Notes: a model not told the origin generated them from the sequence alone. Counted from the stretch's first letter, positions 1 through 7,130 are shown. The stretch: 14,374 bases of DNA from an uncultured Faecalibacterium sp. (GCA_934561485.1 CAKTGS010000049.1:1-14374); one strand, 5' to 3'. Program-made: numbers and translations.

Positions 1-566
1 ACCTGGGTGATGTTCAGCAGGCCCGCAAAGCTGTTCAGGGGGTTGCCCTCCCAGCCGGTCAGGTAGTATTCGTCCACCTCGTTCTCGCTGGGCAGCACGC
101 CGGGCAGGATGGGGTAATGGGTGCGGTCGTTGTCGCCCAGCAGCACAGCGCCCTTTTCCAGGTAGAGGGTGGTATTGCTCTTCAGAAACAGGCTGCAGGT
201 GCGGTAGCGGCCAGCAGGCACATACACGGTGCCGCCCTTGGGGCAGGTGGACAAAGCCGCCTGCAGCTTGCCGGTGTTGTCGGTCTCGCCGTCCGCCACC
301 AGGCCGTAGCGGGAAGCATCCACAAAGAAGGTCTCCGCCTGGGTGGTAAAGGTCAGGCTCAGGGTCTCGCCCTCGGCCTGCACGCCCACGGTGTATTCGG
401 TGCCGGGCAGCAGGGAGAACAGCGAGAACACATTGGTGTTGCAGCTTTCGTACACCGTTTTGCCGTTCAGGGTCACGGCAAAGGGGTGTGTCGGGCGGTA
501 GCACAGGCCGTTTTCCAGCTCGAAAACAGCGCTGCGCGTCATGGAGCGGATGAGTGACAGATTCAT
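1..566 (-). CDS. Glycoside hydrolase family 28 (polygalacturonase-like), 5' part only
   Basis: The gene starts at ATG 566-564 and runs off the left edge; 188 codons are visible with no stop. AGGAGG at 575-580 lies 8 nt upstream, fixing the start. Residues 1-78 look like the small beta-sandwich that precedes the catalytic domain in many bacterial GH28 proteins. From residue 83 the family signature begins: DASRYGLVADGETDNTGKLQ, then GGTVYVPAGRYRTCSLFLKS (111-130) and LYLEKGAVLLGDND (134-147), the first coils of a pectinase-type right-handed beta-helix. The catalytic aspartates lie beyond the edge. There is no signal peptide, so the enzyme is probably cytoplasmic and would trim imported pectin fragments such as oligogalacturonides; that substrate is inferred from the family and the neighbouring importer. 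It diverges from the AraC-type regulator. A related rhamnogalacturonan-active GH28 activity is possible. Confidence 0.85.
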   Translation of the reverse strand, partial: MNLSLIRSMTRSAVFELENGLCYRPTHPFAVTLNGKTVYESCNTNVFSLFSLLPGTEYTVGVQAEGETLSLTFTTQAETFFVDASRYGLVADGETDNTGKLQAALSTCPKGGTVYVPAGRYRTCSLFLKSNTTLYLEKGAVLLGDNDRTHYPILPGVLPSENEVDEYYLTGWEGNPLNSFAGLLNITQ

Positions 567-660
567 GAGAAAAACCTCCTGAAAGATAGTGGATACGGAT
601 GCATCTTGCCCGCGCGGGGCGGGCGTGGTATCATGAAGAAAATAAACTGAAGGAGTTTCC

Positions 661-670
661 TTGTATACAT
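661..670. promoter_or_regulatory. TTGTATACAT operator-like site (site 1)
   Basis: This near-palindrome (4 of 5 pairs) lies between the divergent GH28 and AraC-family genes and touches the shared -10 element. The same motif occurs upstream of the importer at 5035-5044 (perfect) and 5188-5197 (degenerate). TTGTATACAA resembles operators of GntR/FadR-type hexuronate regulators; the identity of the binding protein is inference. Confidence 0.5.
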
Positions 671-696
671 TATAATCCCTGCGGCAGAGATTACAA
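669..696 (-). promoter_or_regulatory. Candidate promoter of the GH28 gene
   Basis: On the minus strand TTGTAA (696-691), a 16-bp spacer and a perfect TATAAT (674-669) form a sigma-A-type promoter about 100 nt upstream of the GH28 start. The TTATAA core is symmetric, so TATAAT also reads on the plus strand at 671-676, about 37 nt before the regulator start, although the plus-strand -35 is poor. A GCCCGC/GCGGGC hairpin (608-624) lies in the predicted GH28 leader. This is motif matching only. Confidence 0.45.
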
Positions 697-712
697 GAGA
701 GGAATGTGCAAA

Positions 713-1531
713 ATGAAATCCGAACGCGAAAAATTCCATGCAATGGTCACCGCATCGTCCCTGCGGCTCACCAGCGGCAAAGCACAGCTGCCGCAGGACG
801 ATGAGACCTGCTGCCTGCTGCTGGTAAGCGAGGGCAGCTGCACCCTGCAGCGCGGCGAAGAAAAGCTGTTGGTGAACCCGGGCAGCGCCCTGCTGCTCGG
901 CCCCGGGGGCGGCACCCTGGCGCAGGCCGGCTACGCCGTACCGGAGCTGGTAGGCTGCCGGTTCCCGCTCAGCATCCTGCACGAGCTGCGCAGCCTGACC
1001 CAGAAGGATTTTTCGCGGCTGTTTGCGCCCGGCCAGGCCACCGTGCTGTACGGCCCGGTGCAGTGGACCACCCGCCTGCGCACCCTGCTGGAAATGATGC
1101 ACTCGGCCAGCGATGAGCCGGATTACCCCGGTGCCCTGTACCTGCTGCTTCTGCTGCACTATGTGGAGCAGGAATGCCTGGCCGAGAGCAGCGCCGTGGC
1201 CCGCCCCCACAACGAGACGGTGGAGCAGATCTGCGCCTACCTTTCGGCCAACTACCAGCAAAAGTTCTCTCTCAGCGAGGTGGCGGCCCGGTTTTACCTT
1301 TCGCCTTACTACCTCAGCCGCCTGTTCCGGCGGGTAACGGGGCAGTCCATTGTGGATTACATCAACAACCGCCGCATTGAAGCCGCCCAGAAGCTGCTGG
1401 AGACCACCGAGCTGTCCATCAGCGCGGTAGCCGAGCAGACCGGCTTTGCCAGCGCCGCCCACTTCCGCCGCGTGTTCCGCGAGGTGATGGGCACTGGCCC
1501 GCTGCAGTACCGCAAAGGGCATAAGAAATAA
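713..1531 (+). CDS. AraC-family transcriptional regulator
   Basis: A 272-residue regulator. I chose ATG 713 because AGGA (700-703) sits 9 nt upstream; the in-frame ATG at 704 is too close to that Shine-Dalgarno, and a still earlier ATG at 599 would put the promoter inside the gene. The N-terminal half (about residues 1-110) resembles the cupin-like AraC ligand-sensing domain, with a GSALLLGPGG turn. The last ~100 residues are a typical AraC double helix-turn-helix: FSLSEVAARFYLSPYYLSRL, then LSISAVAEQTGFASAAHFRR and a closing GTGPLQYRK. It diverges from the GH28 gene and converges on the importer operon, so it probably activates one or both in response to a pectin-derived sugar. Bacillus pectin (yes) loci also carry AraC-type regulators. 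The ligand cannot be read from the sequence. Confidence 0.9.
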   Translation: MKSEREKFHAMVTASSLRLTSGKAQLPQDDETCCLLLVSEGSCTLQRGEEKLLVNPGSALLLGPGGGTLAQAGYAVPELVGCRFPLSILHELRSLTQKDFSRLFAPGQATVLYGPVQWTTRLRTLLEMMHSASDEPDYPGALYLLLLLHYVEQECLAESSAVARPHNETVEQICAYLSANYQQKFSLSEVAARFYLSPYYLSRLFRRVTGQSIVDYINNRRIEAAQKLLETTELSISAVAEQTGFASAAHFRRVFREVMGTGPLQYRKGHKK

Positions 1532-1532
1532 G

Positions 1533-1583
1533 AAACACCCCCTGTGCCATGTTTACGGGAAACGGCACAGGGGGTGTTTGTTT
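1533..1583. terminator. Bidirectional terminator between regulator and importer
   Basis: AAACACCCCCTGTGCC (1533-1548) pairs perfectly over 16 bp with GGCACAGGGGGTGTTT (1564-1579). On the plus strand a T-rich tail follows (GTTTG), and on the minus strand TTTCTTATTTC. It sits between two convergent stop codons (1531 and 1618) and should serve both genes. Confidence 0.88.
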
Positions 1584-1617
1584 GCGTCAAACGATCATTC
1601 TGCAGGGGCGCGCGGGC

Positions 1618-2475
1618 TTAGCCCTTGACGGCACCGGCAGAGATACCTTCAACGAACTGATCCTGTGCACAGAAGAACACGATCAGCTGCGGCAGGATGG
1701 AGATCAGAGACAGGGCCAGGATGCGGTTCCAGTTAAAGCCGGTATCACCATCCATGGACAGCTTGACGAAGATGGACATGGGGTACTTGCTGGGGCTGCT
1801 GACATAAAGCAGCGGGCCCATGAAGTCGTTGCAGCTCCACATGAACTGGAACAGTGCGCAGGAGACCAGCGCAGGTGCCAGCATGGGAACGATCACCTTG
1901 TACAGGGTCTGGAAAGAGTTGCAGCCGTCAATGGCAGCAGCCTCGTCCAGGTCGCGGGGGACATTGCGCATGAACTGCACCAGCTGGTACACAAAGTAGG
2001 TCTCGGTTGCAAATGCGCAGTGCACCCAGATGGCCAGATAGTAGGGGCTGTCCACCCAGCCGAACTTGTTGTACAGCAGGAACTGCGGCACATTCAGAAC
2101 GACCTGGGGCAGGAACAGGGTGGCCAGCATGATGCTGAACAGGAGCTTGCGGCCGGGGAAGTCGAAACGACCAAAGCCGTAAGCGGCAATGCAGGAGGAC
2201 AGAACCGTGAAGAACACCTTGGGCAGAACGTAAGAGTAGGTGTTCAGCATGGCCTGGAGGATGTTGATGGAGCCGCCGAAGTTATCCAGCGCGCTGCGGT
2301 AACCGTCCAGAGTGGGGTTCTTGATCCACAGGCTGATGCCGGAGAAGATCTCGCTGTTGTCCTTGAAGGTTGCGCTGATCATCCACAGCAGCGGATAGAT
2401 CATGATCAGGCCAACCAGGATCAGCACAAAGTACTTGAAGAAGGTTGCAACTTTATTTGCTGCTTTCATTCCCAT
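1618..2475 (-). CDS. Carbohydrate ABC transporter permease, MalG/YesQ type (CUT1)
   Basis: A 285-residue inner-membrane permease of the binding-protein-dependent sugar importers. I chose the ATG at 2475 because AGGTGA lies just upstream; a longer frame to 2535 would overlap the preceding permease and adds a non-membrane tail. Visible membrane spans include residues 12-33, about 86-100, 110-130, 145-168, 198-215 and 250-270. The ATPase-docking EAA loop is at 178-197 (DEAAAIDGCNSF, ending VIVP). The C-terminus FVEGISAGAVKG is typical of this subfamily and, as I remember it, close to Bacillus YesQ of the rhamnogalacturonan importer. It starts 10 nt after the stop of the partner permease, so the two are co-translated. 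Substrate is inferred from GH28 and family resemblance. Confidence 0.92.
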   Translation of the reverse strand: MGMKAANKVATFFKYFVLILVGLIMIYPLLWMISATFKDNSEIFSGISLWIKNPTLDGYRSALDNFGGSINILQAMLNTYSYVLPKVFFTVLSSCIAAYGFGRFDFPGRKLLFSIMLATLFLPQVVLNVPQFLLYNKFGWVDSPYYLAIWVHCAFATETYFVYQLVQFMRNVPRDLDEAAAIDGCNSFQTLYKVIVPMLAPALVSCALFQFMWSCNDFMGPLLYVSSPSKYPMSIFVKLSMDGDTGFNWNRILALSLISILPQLIVFFCAQDQFVEGISAGAVKG

Positions 2476-2485
2476 TCTGCTCACC

Positions 2486-3415
2486 TTACCTTTCGTCCGA
2501 GTAGTAGACCCACTTCTTCTGGCTGGTGAACGCAATGATCGTCAGGATGCAGACGATGATGAACATGATCCATGCCAGAGCAGAGGCCATGCCCATCTTG
2601 TACTCCTTGAATGCGTTCTGGTAAACCAGCAGAGAGATCAGCGTGGTTGCACCGCGCGGGCCGCCGTTGGTGATGATGTACGGGCCATTGAACTCCTGGA
2701 ATGCCTGGCAGATCTGGGTAACCAGGTTGTAGAAGATGATGGGGGTGATCATCGGGACGGTGATGGAGAAGAACTGCTTCCACTTGCCGGCGCCGTCAAT
2801 GGTGGCTGCCTCGTACAGGTCGGCAGGCACACCCTTCAGGGCAGCCAGGAACAGCACCATGGCGGAACCGAACTGCCACACACGCAGCAGGCAGATGACC
2901 CACAGTGCGTAGCCGGACTCGGACAGCCAGGAGGGGCCATTGAAGTGGCCGAAGGTGATCATCTTGATCAGGGTGTTCAGCAGGCCTTCGTCACGGAACA
3001 CGGCCTTCCACAGCACGGCAATGGCCACAGAGCCGCCCAGAATGGACGGAATGTAGTAAACGGTGCGGAACAGGTTGACGCATGCGATCTTGAAGTTCAG
3101 GATGTATGCGATGAACAGCGCAAAGATCAGCTTCAGGGGCACGGTGATGAAAGCGTACTTGAAGGTGATGATCAGTGCCTTGGTGATCTTGGGGGTGGTA
3201 AAGGCCGTGATGTAGTTCTGGAAGCCCACCCAGTTGGTGGTGGTGCTGAAGAAATTCATATCGGTGAAGCTGTAGTACAGCGACTGGCCGAACGGAACAG
3301 CCTTGAACACCACAAAACCAATGATCCAGGGGATCAGGTACAGAATGCCCTGATATTTATCCAGCCACTTCTGGAACGGAGTGCGCGCGCCAGCGGGCAC
3401 ATTGTCTTTTTTCAT
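2486..3415 (-). CDS. Carbohydrate ABC transporter permease, MalF/YesP type (CUT1)
   Basis: A 309-residue permease that would form the translocation pore with the downstream MalG-type subunit. AGGAGG at 3424-3429 lies 8 nt from the ATG. The first membrane span (about 23-43, GILYLIPWIIGFVVFKAV) follows a short charged N-terminus; further spans are near 80-105, 120-140, 168-192, 218-240 and 277-296. The EAA loop is YEAATIDGAGKW (201-212) ending in ITVP. The segment FNGPYIITNGGPRGAT (242-257) is characteristic of CUT1 permeases, including YesP-like pectin-fragment importers. It follows the binding-protein gene, separated by a terminator hairpin, so its transcript level is probably lower. No ATP-binding subunit gene is in the window; CUT1 systems of Gram-positives often share one MsmX/MsmK-type ATPase encoded elsewhere. 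Confidence 0.92.
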   Translation of the reverse strand: MKKDNVPAGARTPFQKWLDKYQGILYLIPWIIGFVVFKAVPFGQSLYYSFTDMNFFSTTTNWVGFQNYITAFTTPKITKALIITFKYAFITVPLKLIFALFIAYILNFKIACVNLFRTVYYIPSILGGSVAIAVLWKAVFRDEGLLNTLIKMITFGHFNGPSWLSESGYALWVICLLRVWQFGSAMVLFLAALKGVPADLYEAATIDGAGKWKQFFSITVPMITPIIFYNLVTQICQAFQEFNGPYIITNGGPRGATTLISLLVYQNAFKEYKMGMASALAWIMFIIVCILTIIAFTSQKKWVYYSDER

Positions 3416-3500
3416 CTGGGAATCCTCCTTTTACGGGAAATTCGGCGTGCTGCAAAGTCACAGTTTTGAAACCAGTTTGTCAAAGTTTTGTAATCGGCTT

Positions 3501-3544
3501 TTTATAAAAAGGGGGCATCTGCCGTTTGGGCGGCGGGTGCCCCC
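3501..3544 (-). terminator. Intra-operon terminator after the binding-protein gene
   Basis: GGGGGCA (3511-3517) pairs with TGCCCCC (3538-3544), and GCCG (3521-3524) with CGGC (3531-3534). On the minus strand the stem is followed at once by TTTTTAT. It lies 47 nt past the binding-protein stop and 86 nt before the first permease, a place where leaky terminators make the binding protein more abundant than the membrane subunits. That role is inferred. Confidence 0.82.
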
Positions 3545-3590
3545 TGTATTACCTCAAAACGTGCTCACTCTGCAAGCGGGTGAAGAAAGT

Positions 3591-4973
3591 TTAGCCGACA
3601 GTGTAGCCAGCCTCTTCCATGCCGTCCAGCAGGATGTCAACCACGTCTGCGCCAGTGGAGCCTTCGTAGTCCATGGTGTCGAACACTTCCTGGTACACGC
3701 CGGTGCCGGTAGCCTTCAGGCTGTTGTCCTCGAACAGGGGGTCCAGCTGGCAGGTCACAAAGTTCATGACCTTGCTGTTTGCCTCAGCAACCATCTCGTC
3801 CACAACACCTGCATCGGTAGCGAACTGCAGGCCGGCCTTGGAAGCGGGCAGGCCGCACTGGGTGCCCAGGATCTCGGCGCCGGTCTTTTCGTTCAGCAGG
3901 AAGTTGATCAGCTGAGCAGCCTCAACGGGGTGCTGGCTGGTCTTGGTGATGGCCAGGCCCATGGAGACCTTGGAGAAGCCGCCGTTGGTGTCGCCGAACT
4001 TGATCTCTTCGCCGATGGTGAAGCCGGGCTTGTTCTCATCGTCCAGAGCGTCCTTGTACTTGGCAGCAGCAGAGTCCCACTCGAAGGTGCCGGCGATCTT
4101 ACCGGTGATCCACTCGTTGGTCTGGTGGCATGCAGTGCCATCGCCAGCCTTGCCGGCGTAGGTCTTCAGGTTCATCACAACGTGGCCCTCGACCAGGCTC
4201 TTGATGAAGTCCAGGCCCTCGATGATCTCATCGCGGGTGTAGTTCAGGGTGGAGGTAGCGGGATCTGCCCAGTCCTTGCCGTGCATAGACTCCAGGTAGA
4301 AGGCCAGCAGGATCATACGATCGTAGCCGGACATTGCCATAGGATAGTAGTCATCGCCCAGCTTCTCCTGGAAGGTCTTGCCGGCTGCAAACAGGTCCTC
4401 TTTGGTCTTGGGCACTTCGGTGATGCCAGCCTTGTTGAAGGTGTTCATGTTCCAGTAGAAGATACGGCCGGTCATGGCAACGGGCACGCACTGCTGAGAA
4501 TCGGCAACGTTGCAGGCTGCCATAGCCTTCTCATCCCACTGGGTCAGGTCGATGTAATCAGACAGGGTGTTCAGGTCCACGAACTTGCTGCCGTCGCCGG
4601 AGTAGCTGAACAGCCAGCTCCAGTTCACCTGGCACACATCCTGTGCGGTGCCGGCCATGAAGGAAGTAGCCATCTTCTCTTCCCAGCCGGACCATGCGCC
4701 GAAGCTGGGCTCCACGGTCACGTTGGTGTGCTCAGCAGAGAAAGCCTCCAGAGCCTTCTGATAAGCCTCGTGACGGGCATCGCCGCCCCACCAGCTCATG
4801 GTCAGGGCCACAGGGCCGTCAGACGGGCCTGCAACAGAAGCAGCTGCAGAAGAAGCAGTGGAAGCAGCAGAGCCGGATGCAGCAGAGTTGCCGCCGCAGG
4901 CAGCCAGAAGGCCGGCAGCGCCCACAGCGCCGGTGACCTTCATGAAATCACGACGAGAAATTGCCTTGCTCAT
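3591..4973 (-). CDS. Sugar ABC transporter substrate-binding lipoprotein (family 1)
   Basis: A 460-residue extracellular binding protein that would capture the sugar and pass it to the two permeases. AGGAGG (4983-4988) lies 9 nt from ATG 4973. The signal region is MSKAISRRDFMKVTGAVGAA with lipobox LAAC (residues 23-26), so Cys26 should be lipidated after export; SRRDFMK fits the twin-arginine consensus. A Ser/Ala-rich tether (about 29-52) follows. The mature domain begins VALTMSWWGGDARHEAYQKA and continues with an early alpha/beta lobe (EAFSAEHTNVTVEPSFGAW), as in the LplA/YesO-type CUT1 binding proteins. The frame is open well upstream of 4973, but that part has no coding character. It heads the operon and is followed by a terminator. 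The substrate is probably an oligosaccharide from pectin, judged by GH28 and the YesPQ-like permeases, not by binding residues. Confidence 0.92.
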   Translation of the reverse strand: MSKAISRRDFMKVTGAVGAAGLLAACGGNSAASGSAASTASSAAASVAGPSDGPVALTMSWWGGDARHEAYQKALEAFSAEHTNVTVEPSFGAWSGWEEKMATSFMAGTAQDVCQVNWSWLFSYSGDGSKFVDLNTLSDYIDLTQWDEKAMAACNVADSQQCVPVAMTGRIFYWNMNTFNKAGITEVPKTKEDLFAAGKTFQEKLGDDYYPMAMSGYDRMILLAFYLESMHGKDWADPATSTLNYTRDEIIEGLDFIKSLVEGHVVMNLKTYAGKAGDGTACHQTNEWITGKIAGTFEWDSAAAKYKDALDDENKPGFTIGEEIKFGDTNGGFSKVSMGLAITKTSQHPVEAAQLINFLLNEKTGAEILGTQCGLPASKAGLQFATDAGVVDEMVAEANSKVMNFVTCQLDPLFEDNSLKATGTGVYQEVFDTMDYEGSTGADVVDILLDGMEEAGYTVG

Positions 4974-5034
4974 TTTCGTTCTCCTCCTAAATACAGAAAA
5001 CATCATCTTGAACGGGGGTTCTGCACATACCCCG

Positions 5035-5044
5035 TTGTATACAA
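5035..5044. promoter_or_regulatory. TTGTATACAA operator-like palindrome (site 2)
   Basis: A perfect 10-bp palindrome 62 nt upstream of the binding-protein ATG, overlapping its likely -10. It is the best member of a three-site set confined to the sugar locus. The sequence resembles GntR/FadR-type operators; no such regulator is encoded in the window. Confidence 0.55.
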
Positions 5045-5064
5045 TTATGATAACAAAACAACAA
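5036..5064 (-). promoter_or_regulatory. Candidate promoter of the importer operon
   Basis: On the minus strand TTGTTG (5064-5059), a 17-bp spacer and TATACA (5041-5036) give a modest sigma-A-type match, about 60 nt upstream of the binding-protein start. The -10 is embedded in the perfect palindrome TTGTATACAA (5035-5044), which would suit repression by a protein bound there. A weaker alternative cannot be excluded. Confidence 0.4.
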
Positions 5065-5478
5065 CCAAAAAGAAAGACGCAAATTGCAGATATCCAAACA
5101 AAAAACGCACAAATATTGCTCTTGTTTTCGCGTGAGAATTGACGTCTTTGCTGAAATGAATAAACTTGGCGCGAAAAACTGTGCAACTTGTATACTTCAA
5201 CACTTTGCATAGAAAACCGGGATGCAAGATGGAAAGAACAGCGAATTTTGCAATAATTTTGTAAACATTTAGCGTCCCTGCCGTGAAGGGCTGCACACAA
5301 AACTCCATTCCGGCAAAATTCCCGTCCATCCGCACTGCGGGCCAGATCTGATATATCAGTTGCGCAAAAAACGTTCGTCCGCCCGATGCGGCTCCCCTGC
5401 CCGCCGGTGCGGCCCGGCATCGTGCACCTTTCCTGCCCCGGCTGGAAAAATGTTGCTGCACCCCTGCCGCACGGCAGC
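5060..5478. other. Intergenic region upstream of the importer operon, no gene seen
   Basis: The part 5060-5275 is AT-rich and promoter-like. The part 5276-5478 is GC-rich and holds two small palindromes, CTGATATATCAG (5348-5359) and CTGCCGCACGGCAG (5464-5477). Frames open across it have no ribosome binding site, no recognisable domain and no coding character. Confidence 0.6.
5188..5197. promoter_or_regulatory. TTGTATACTT degenerate operator-like site (site 3)
   Basis: It shares TTGTATAC with sites 1 and 2 (3 of 5 palindrome pairs) and lies 153 bp upstream of site 2. It could be an auxiliary site for looping or a chance match. Confidence 0.3.
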
Positions 5479-5508
5479 AAAAAAGCGCCGTACACCGTAC
5501 AGCGCCTT
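5479..5508 (-). terminator. Intrinsic terminator of tdk
   Basis: On the minus strand an 11-bp stem with a 3-nt loop (arms AGGCGCTGTAC and GTACGGCGCTT, two wobble pairs) is followed by a run of six T. It lies just after the thymidine kinase stop. Confidence 0.88.
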
Positions 5509-5518
5509 TCCATGCACC

Positions 5519-6130
5519 TTATTCTTTTGCTGCCTTGTCCGCGTAAAAAGCCCGTTTTTCCCGGAAGTAGCACTGCGGGCACATGCTCACATACTGCACA
5601 TCGTTTTGCAGGTCGATGGCCACCTGCTCGCCCTCAAACACGAACCGGCCGTTCACCTTGCGGCAGTTGCAGATGGCCTTGCGCCCGCAGGTGCAAATGG
5701 TTTTCATCTCTTCAATGGTATGGGCCAGCTCCAGCAGGCGGGTGGAACCGGGGAAGCCTTTGAGCGAAAAGTCCGCCCGCAGCCCGTAGCAGATCACCGG
5801 AATGTTCAGGTCCACCGTGACCATGAACAGCTGCTCGGCCTGTTCTGCGGTAAAGAACTGGCTCTCATCGCACAGCACGCAGGCCAGGGGGCCGTTGGCC
5901 TTGCCGGCCTGCTGCACCGCCGCAAACACATCCATTTCCGGCGGGATCAGCAGGTCCGCTTTGCGGCGCACGCCCAGGCGGCTCACCAGCTCATCGCCGC
6001 CTTTGGTATCCACCCGGGGCTTGAGGATCAGCACCTTCATGCCCTGCTCCTCGTAGTTGTGGGCCACCTGCATCAGGGCGGTGCTTTTGCCGCTGTTCAT
6101 GGCGCCGTAGCGGAAATACAGTTTTGCCAT
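5519..6130 (-). CDS. tdk: Thymidine kinase, type II
   Basis: A 203-residue cytoplasmic enzyme that phosphorylates thymidine to dTMP with ATP, the salvage route for thymine nucleotides. AGGAGAG (6138-6144) is 7 nt from ATG 6130; a longer frame upstream reads through repeat DNA and was discarded. The P-loop GAMNSGKST is at residues 9-17. The CDESQFF segment (87-93) holds the DE pair of the Walker B and catalytic region. The lasso and zinc domain carries cysteines at 146/148 (TICTCGRKA) and 184/187 (CPQC), the four expected zinc ligands, with a CxC instead of CxxC first pair; two further Cys (154, 156) follow. The length is normal for the family. It lies downstream of rex on the same strand, 253 nt away with a repeat between, so co-transcription is uncertain. 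Confidence 0.97.
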   Translation of the reverse strand: MAKLYFRYGAMNSGKSTALMQVAHNYEEQGMKVLILKPRVDTKGGDELVSRLGVRRKADLLIPPEMDVFAAVQQAGKANGPLACVLCDESQFFTAEQAEQLFMVTVDLNIPVICYGLRADFSLKGFPGSTRLLELAHTIEEMKTICTCGRKAICNCRKVNGRFVFEGEQVAIDLQNDVQYVSMCPQCYFREKRAFYADKAAKE

Positions 6131-6186
6131 TTGAAAGCTCTCCTTACAGAAGAAAAAACTGCCACACCTGTTTTGCCTTTCGCGTC

Positions 6187-6324
6187 CTCGCCCTCTCAGT
6201 TTCGCGCTGCTCAACAGCTCTCCCAAAGGGAGAGCCCTTGGCAAAACCGAAAACTTTGCCGCACTGCCAAAGCCTCTCACTCTGGGAGAGGTGGCAATGC
6301 GTAAGCATTGACGGAGAGGGCGAG
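6187..6324 (+). repeat. Hairpin-rich interspersed repeat, copy 1 (138 bp)
   Basis: It is bounded by an 11-bp perfect inverted repeat, CTCGCCCTCTC (6187-6197) and GAGAGGGCGAG (6314-6324). Inside are AGCTCTCCC-AAA-GGGAGAGC, a CCTCTC/GAGAGG hairpin set in GCCA/TGGC, and CAATGC/GCATTG. Copy 2 at 7971-8106 has the same order of parts and orientation. There is no coding capacity, so it resembles a MITE or REP-like element moved in trans. I recall near-identical repeats in Faecalibacterium-like genomes; this was not checked. Confidence 0.88.
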
Positions 6325-6383
6325 CCCGCTGCCCTTGTGCAGCAGCCTTGATTTCTTCTTATTTATTTTTCGTTTAGGGGTGC

Positions 6384-7025
6384 TCAGTCCTGGTTGCGCA
6401 GGCGGTAGCCCAGGCTCATCAGGCTGTCGCCCAGGTGGACGTTTTCCACCACCACATCCGGGTACGACACCGAGAGGTCGTAGTGGGAAAAGTTCCAGAA
6501 GCCCTCAATGCCCAGGTCCACTAGGCGGCCGCTCACCTGCTGTGCGCCGTCACGGGGCACACAGAGCACGGCCACCTTGGGGTGATGCTCTGCACAGAAG
6601 GCTTCCAGCTCATCCACATGGCGGATGCGGATGCCGCTGATCTCCTTGCCCACCTCATCCTGGGCCACATCAAAGGCGGCAATGAGCTTGTAGCCGTTGG
6701 TGTCCGTGGTGATGAACCGGCTCACCGCCTTGCCCAGGCGGCCGCAGCCGATCAGGATGGTGGGCAGGCGGTCGCCGTTGCCGAACAGCAGCTGTTCCAG
6801 AATGGACAGCAGGTTCTCCACCGAGTAGCCGATGCCCTGCCGGCCGTTCACATCCCCGATGCAGTTAAAGTCCTGCCGCACCTGGGAAGCGGTGGTGCCC
6901 ATCTGGGCGGCCAGCTCGCGGGAAGAAATGCTTGTAATGCCCTCTGCCTGCAGCGAGCACAGATAGCGGTAATATTTGGGAAGACGCTTGATCACGGGAA
7001 GCGAAGCTTTTGCGGGAGTATTCAT
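6384..7025 (-). CDS. rex: Redox-sensing transcriptional repressor Rex
   Basis: A 213-residue dimeric repressor that senses the NADH/NAD+ ratio and controls fermentation and respiration genes; NADH releases it from DNA. AGGAGAA (7034-7040) lies 8 nt from ATG 7025. The winged helix occupies about 1-80, with SSRELAAQMGTTASQVRQDF (34-53) as the DNA-recognition part. The Rossmann domain starts with LPTILIGCGRLGKA (87-100), carrying the GxGxxG dinucleotide motif at G93-G98, followed by AAFDV (116-120), whose Asp should bind the NAD ribose. The swapped C-terminal helix region ends DSLMSLGYRLRN. The stretch after RQDF (NCIGDVNGRQGIGYSV) differs from the commoner F/YFGEFG version but keeps GIGY. It has its own promoter at 7131-7158 and is divergent from tepA. 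Confidence 0.96.
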   Translation of the reverse strand: MNTPAKASLPVIKRLPKYYRYLCSLQAEGITSISSRELAAQMGTTASQVRQDFNCIGDVNGRQGIGYSVENLLSILEQLLFGNGDRLPTILIGCGRLGKAVSRFITTDTNGYKLIAAFDVAQDEVGKEISGIRIRHVDELEAFCAEHHPKVAVLCVPRDGAQQVSGRLVDLGIEGFWNFSHYDLSVSYPDVVVENVHLGDSLMSLGYRLRNQD

Positions 7026-7130
7026 GACAACGATTCTCCTTTCTGCCCTGCAGTGCTGCCGCGTCCACCCTCTATGCGGACCATCGGCAGCGGAAAATGG
7101 TATCTTCATCCATCAATGTCAATCATTTAA

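Noticed and set aside
599..712. Upstream start for the AraC-family regulator
   Set aside because: It would include the promoter-like TATAAT and the operator-like site; ATG 713 has a correctly spaced AGGA.
3467..3482. TGAAACCAGTTTGTCA as a catabolite-responsive (cre) element
   Set aside because: The centre and spacing do not fit the TGWAANCGNTNWCA consensus, and it lies downstream of the operon promoter.
3440..3490. Possible separate permease promoter (TTGACA on the minus strand)
   Set aside because: No acceptable -10 follows at 16-18 bp.
1549..5135. Long plus-strand frames opposite the importer genes
   Set aside because: They are antisense shadows of three genes with clear families and ribosome binding sites; composition is His/Gln/Gly-rich and unlike real proteins.
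5138..5480. Plus-strand ncRNA starting from TTGACG near 5137
   Set aside because: The -10 is poor and no plus-strand terminator with a T run is present.
4974..5582. Open frame continuing upstream of the sugar-binding protein, giving a 663-residue product
   Set aside because: The extension has no coding character and overlaps the tdk terminator and the 3' end of tdk; a perfect signal peptide with AGGAGG starts at 4973.
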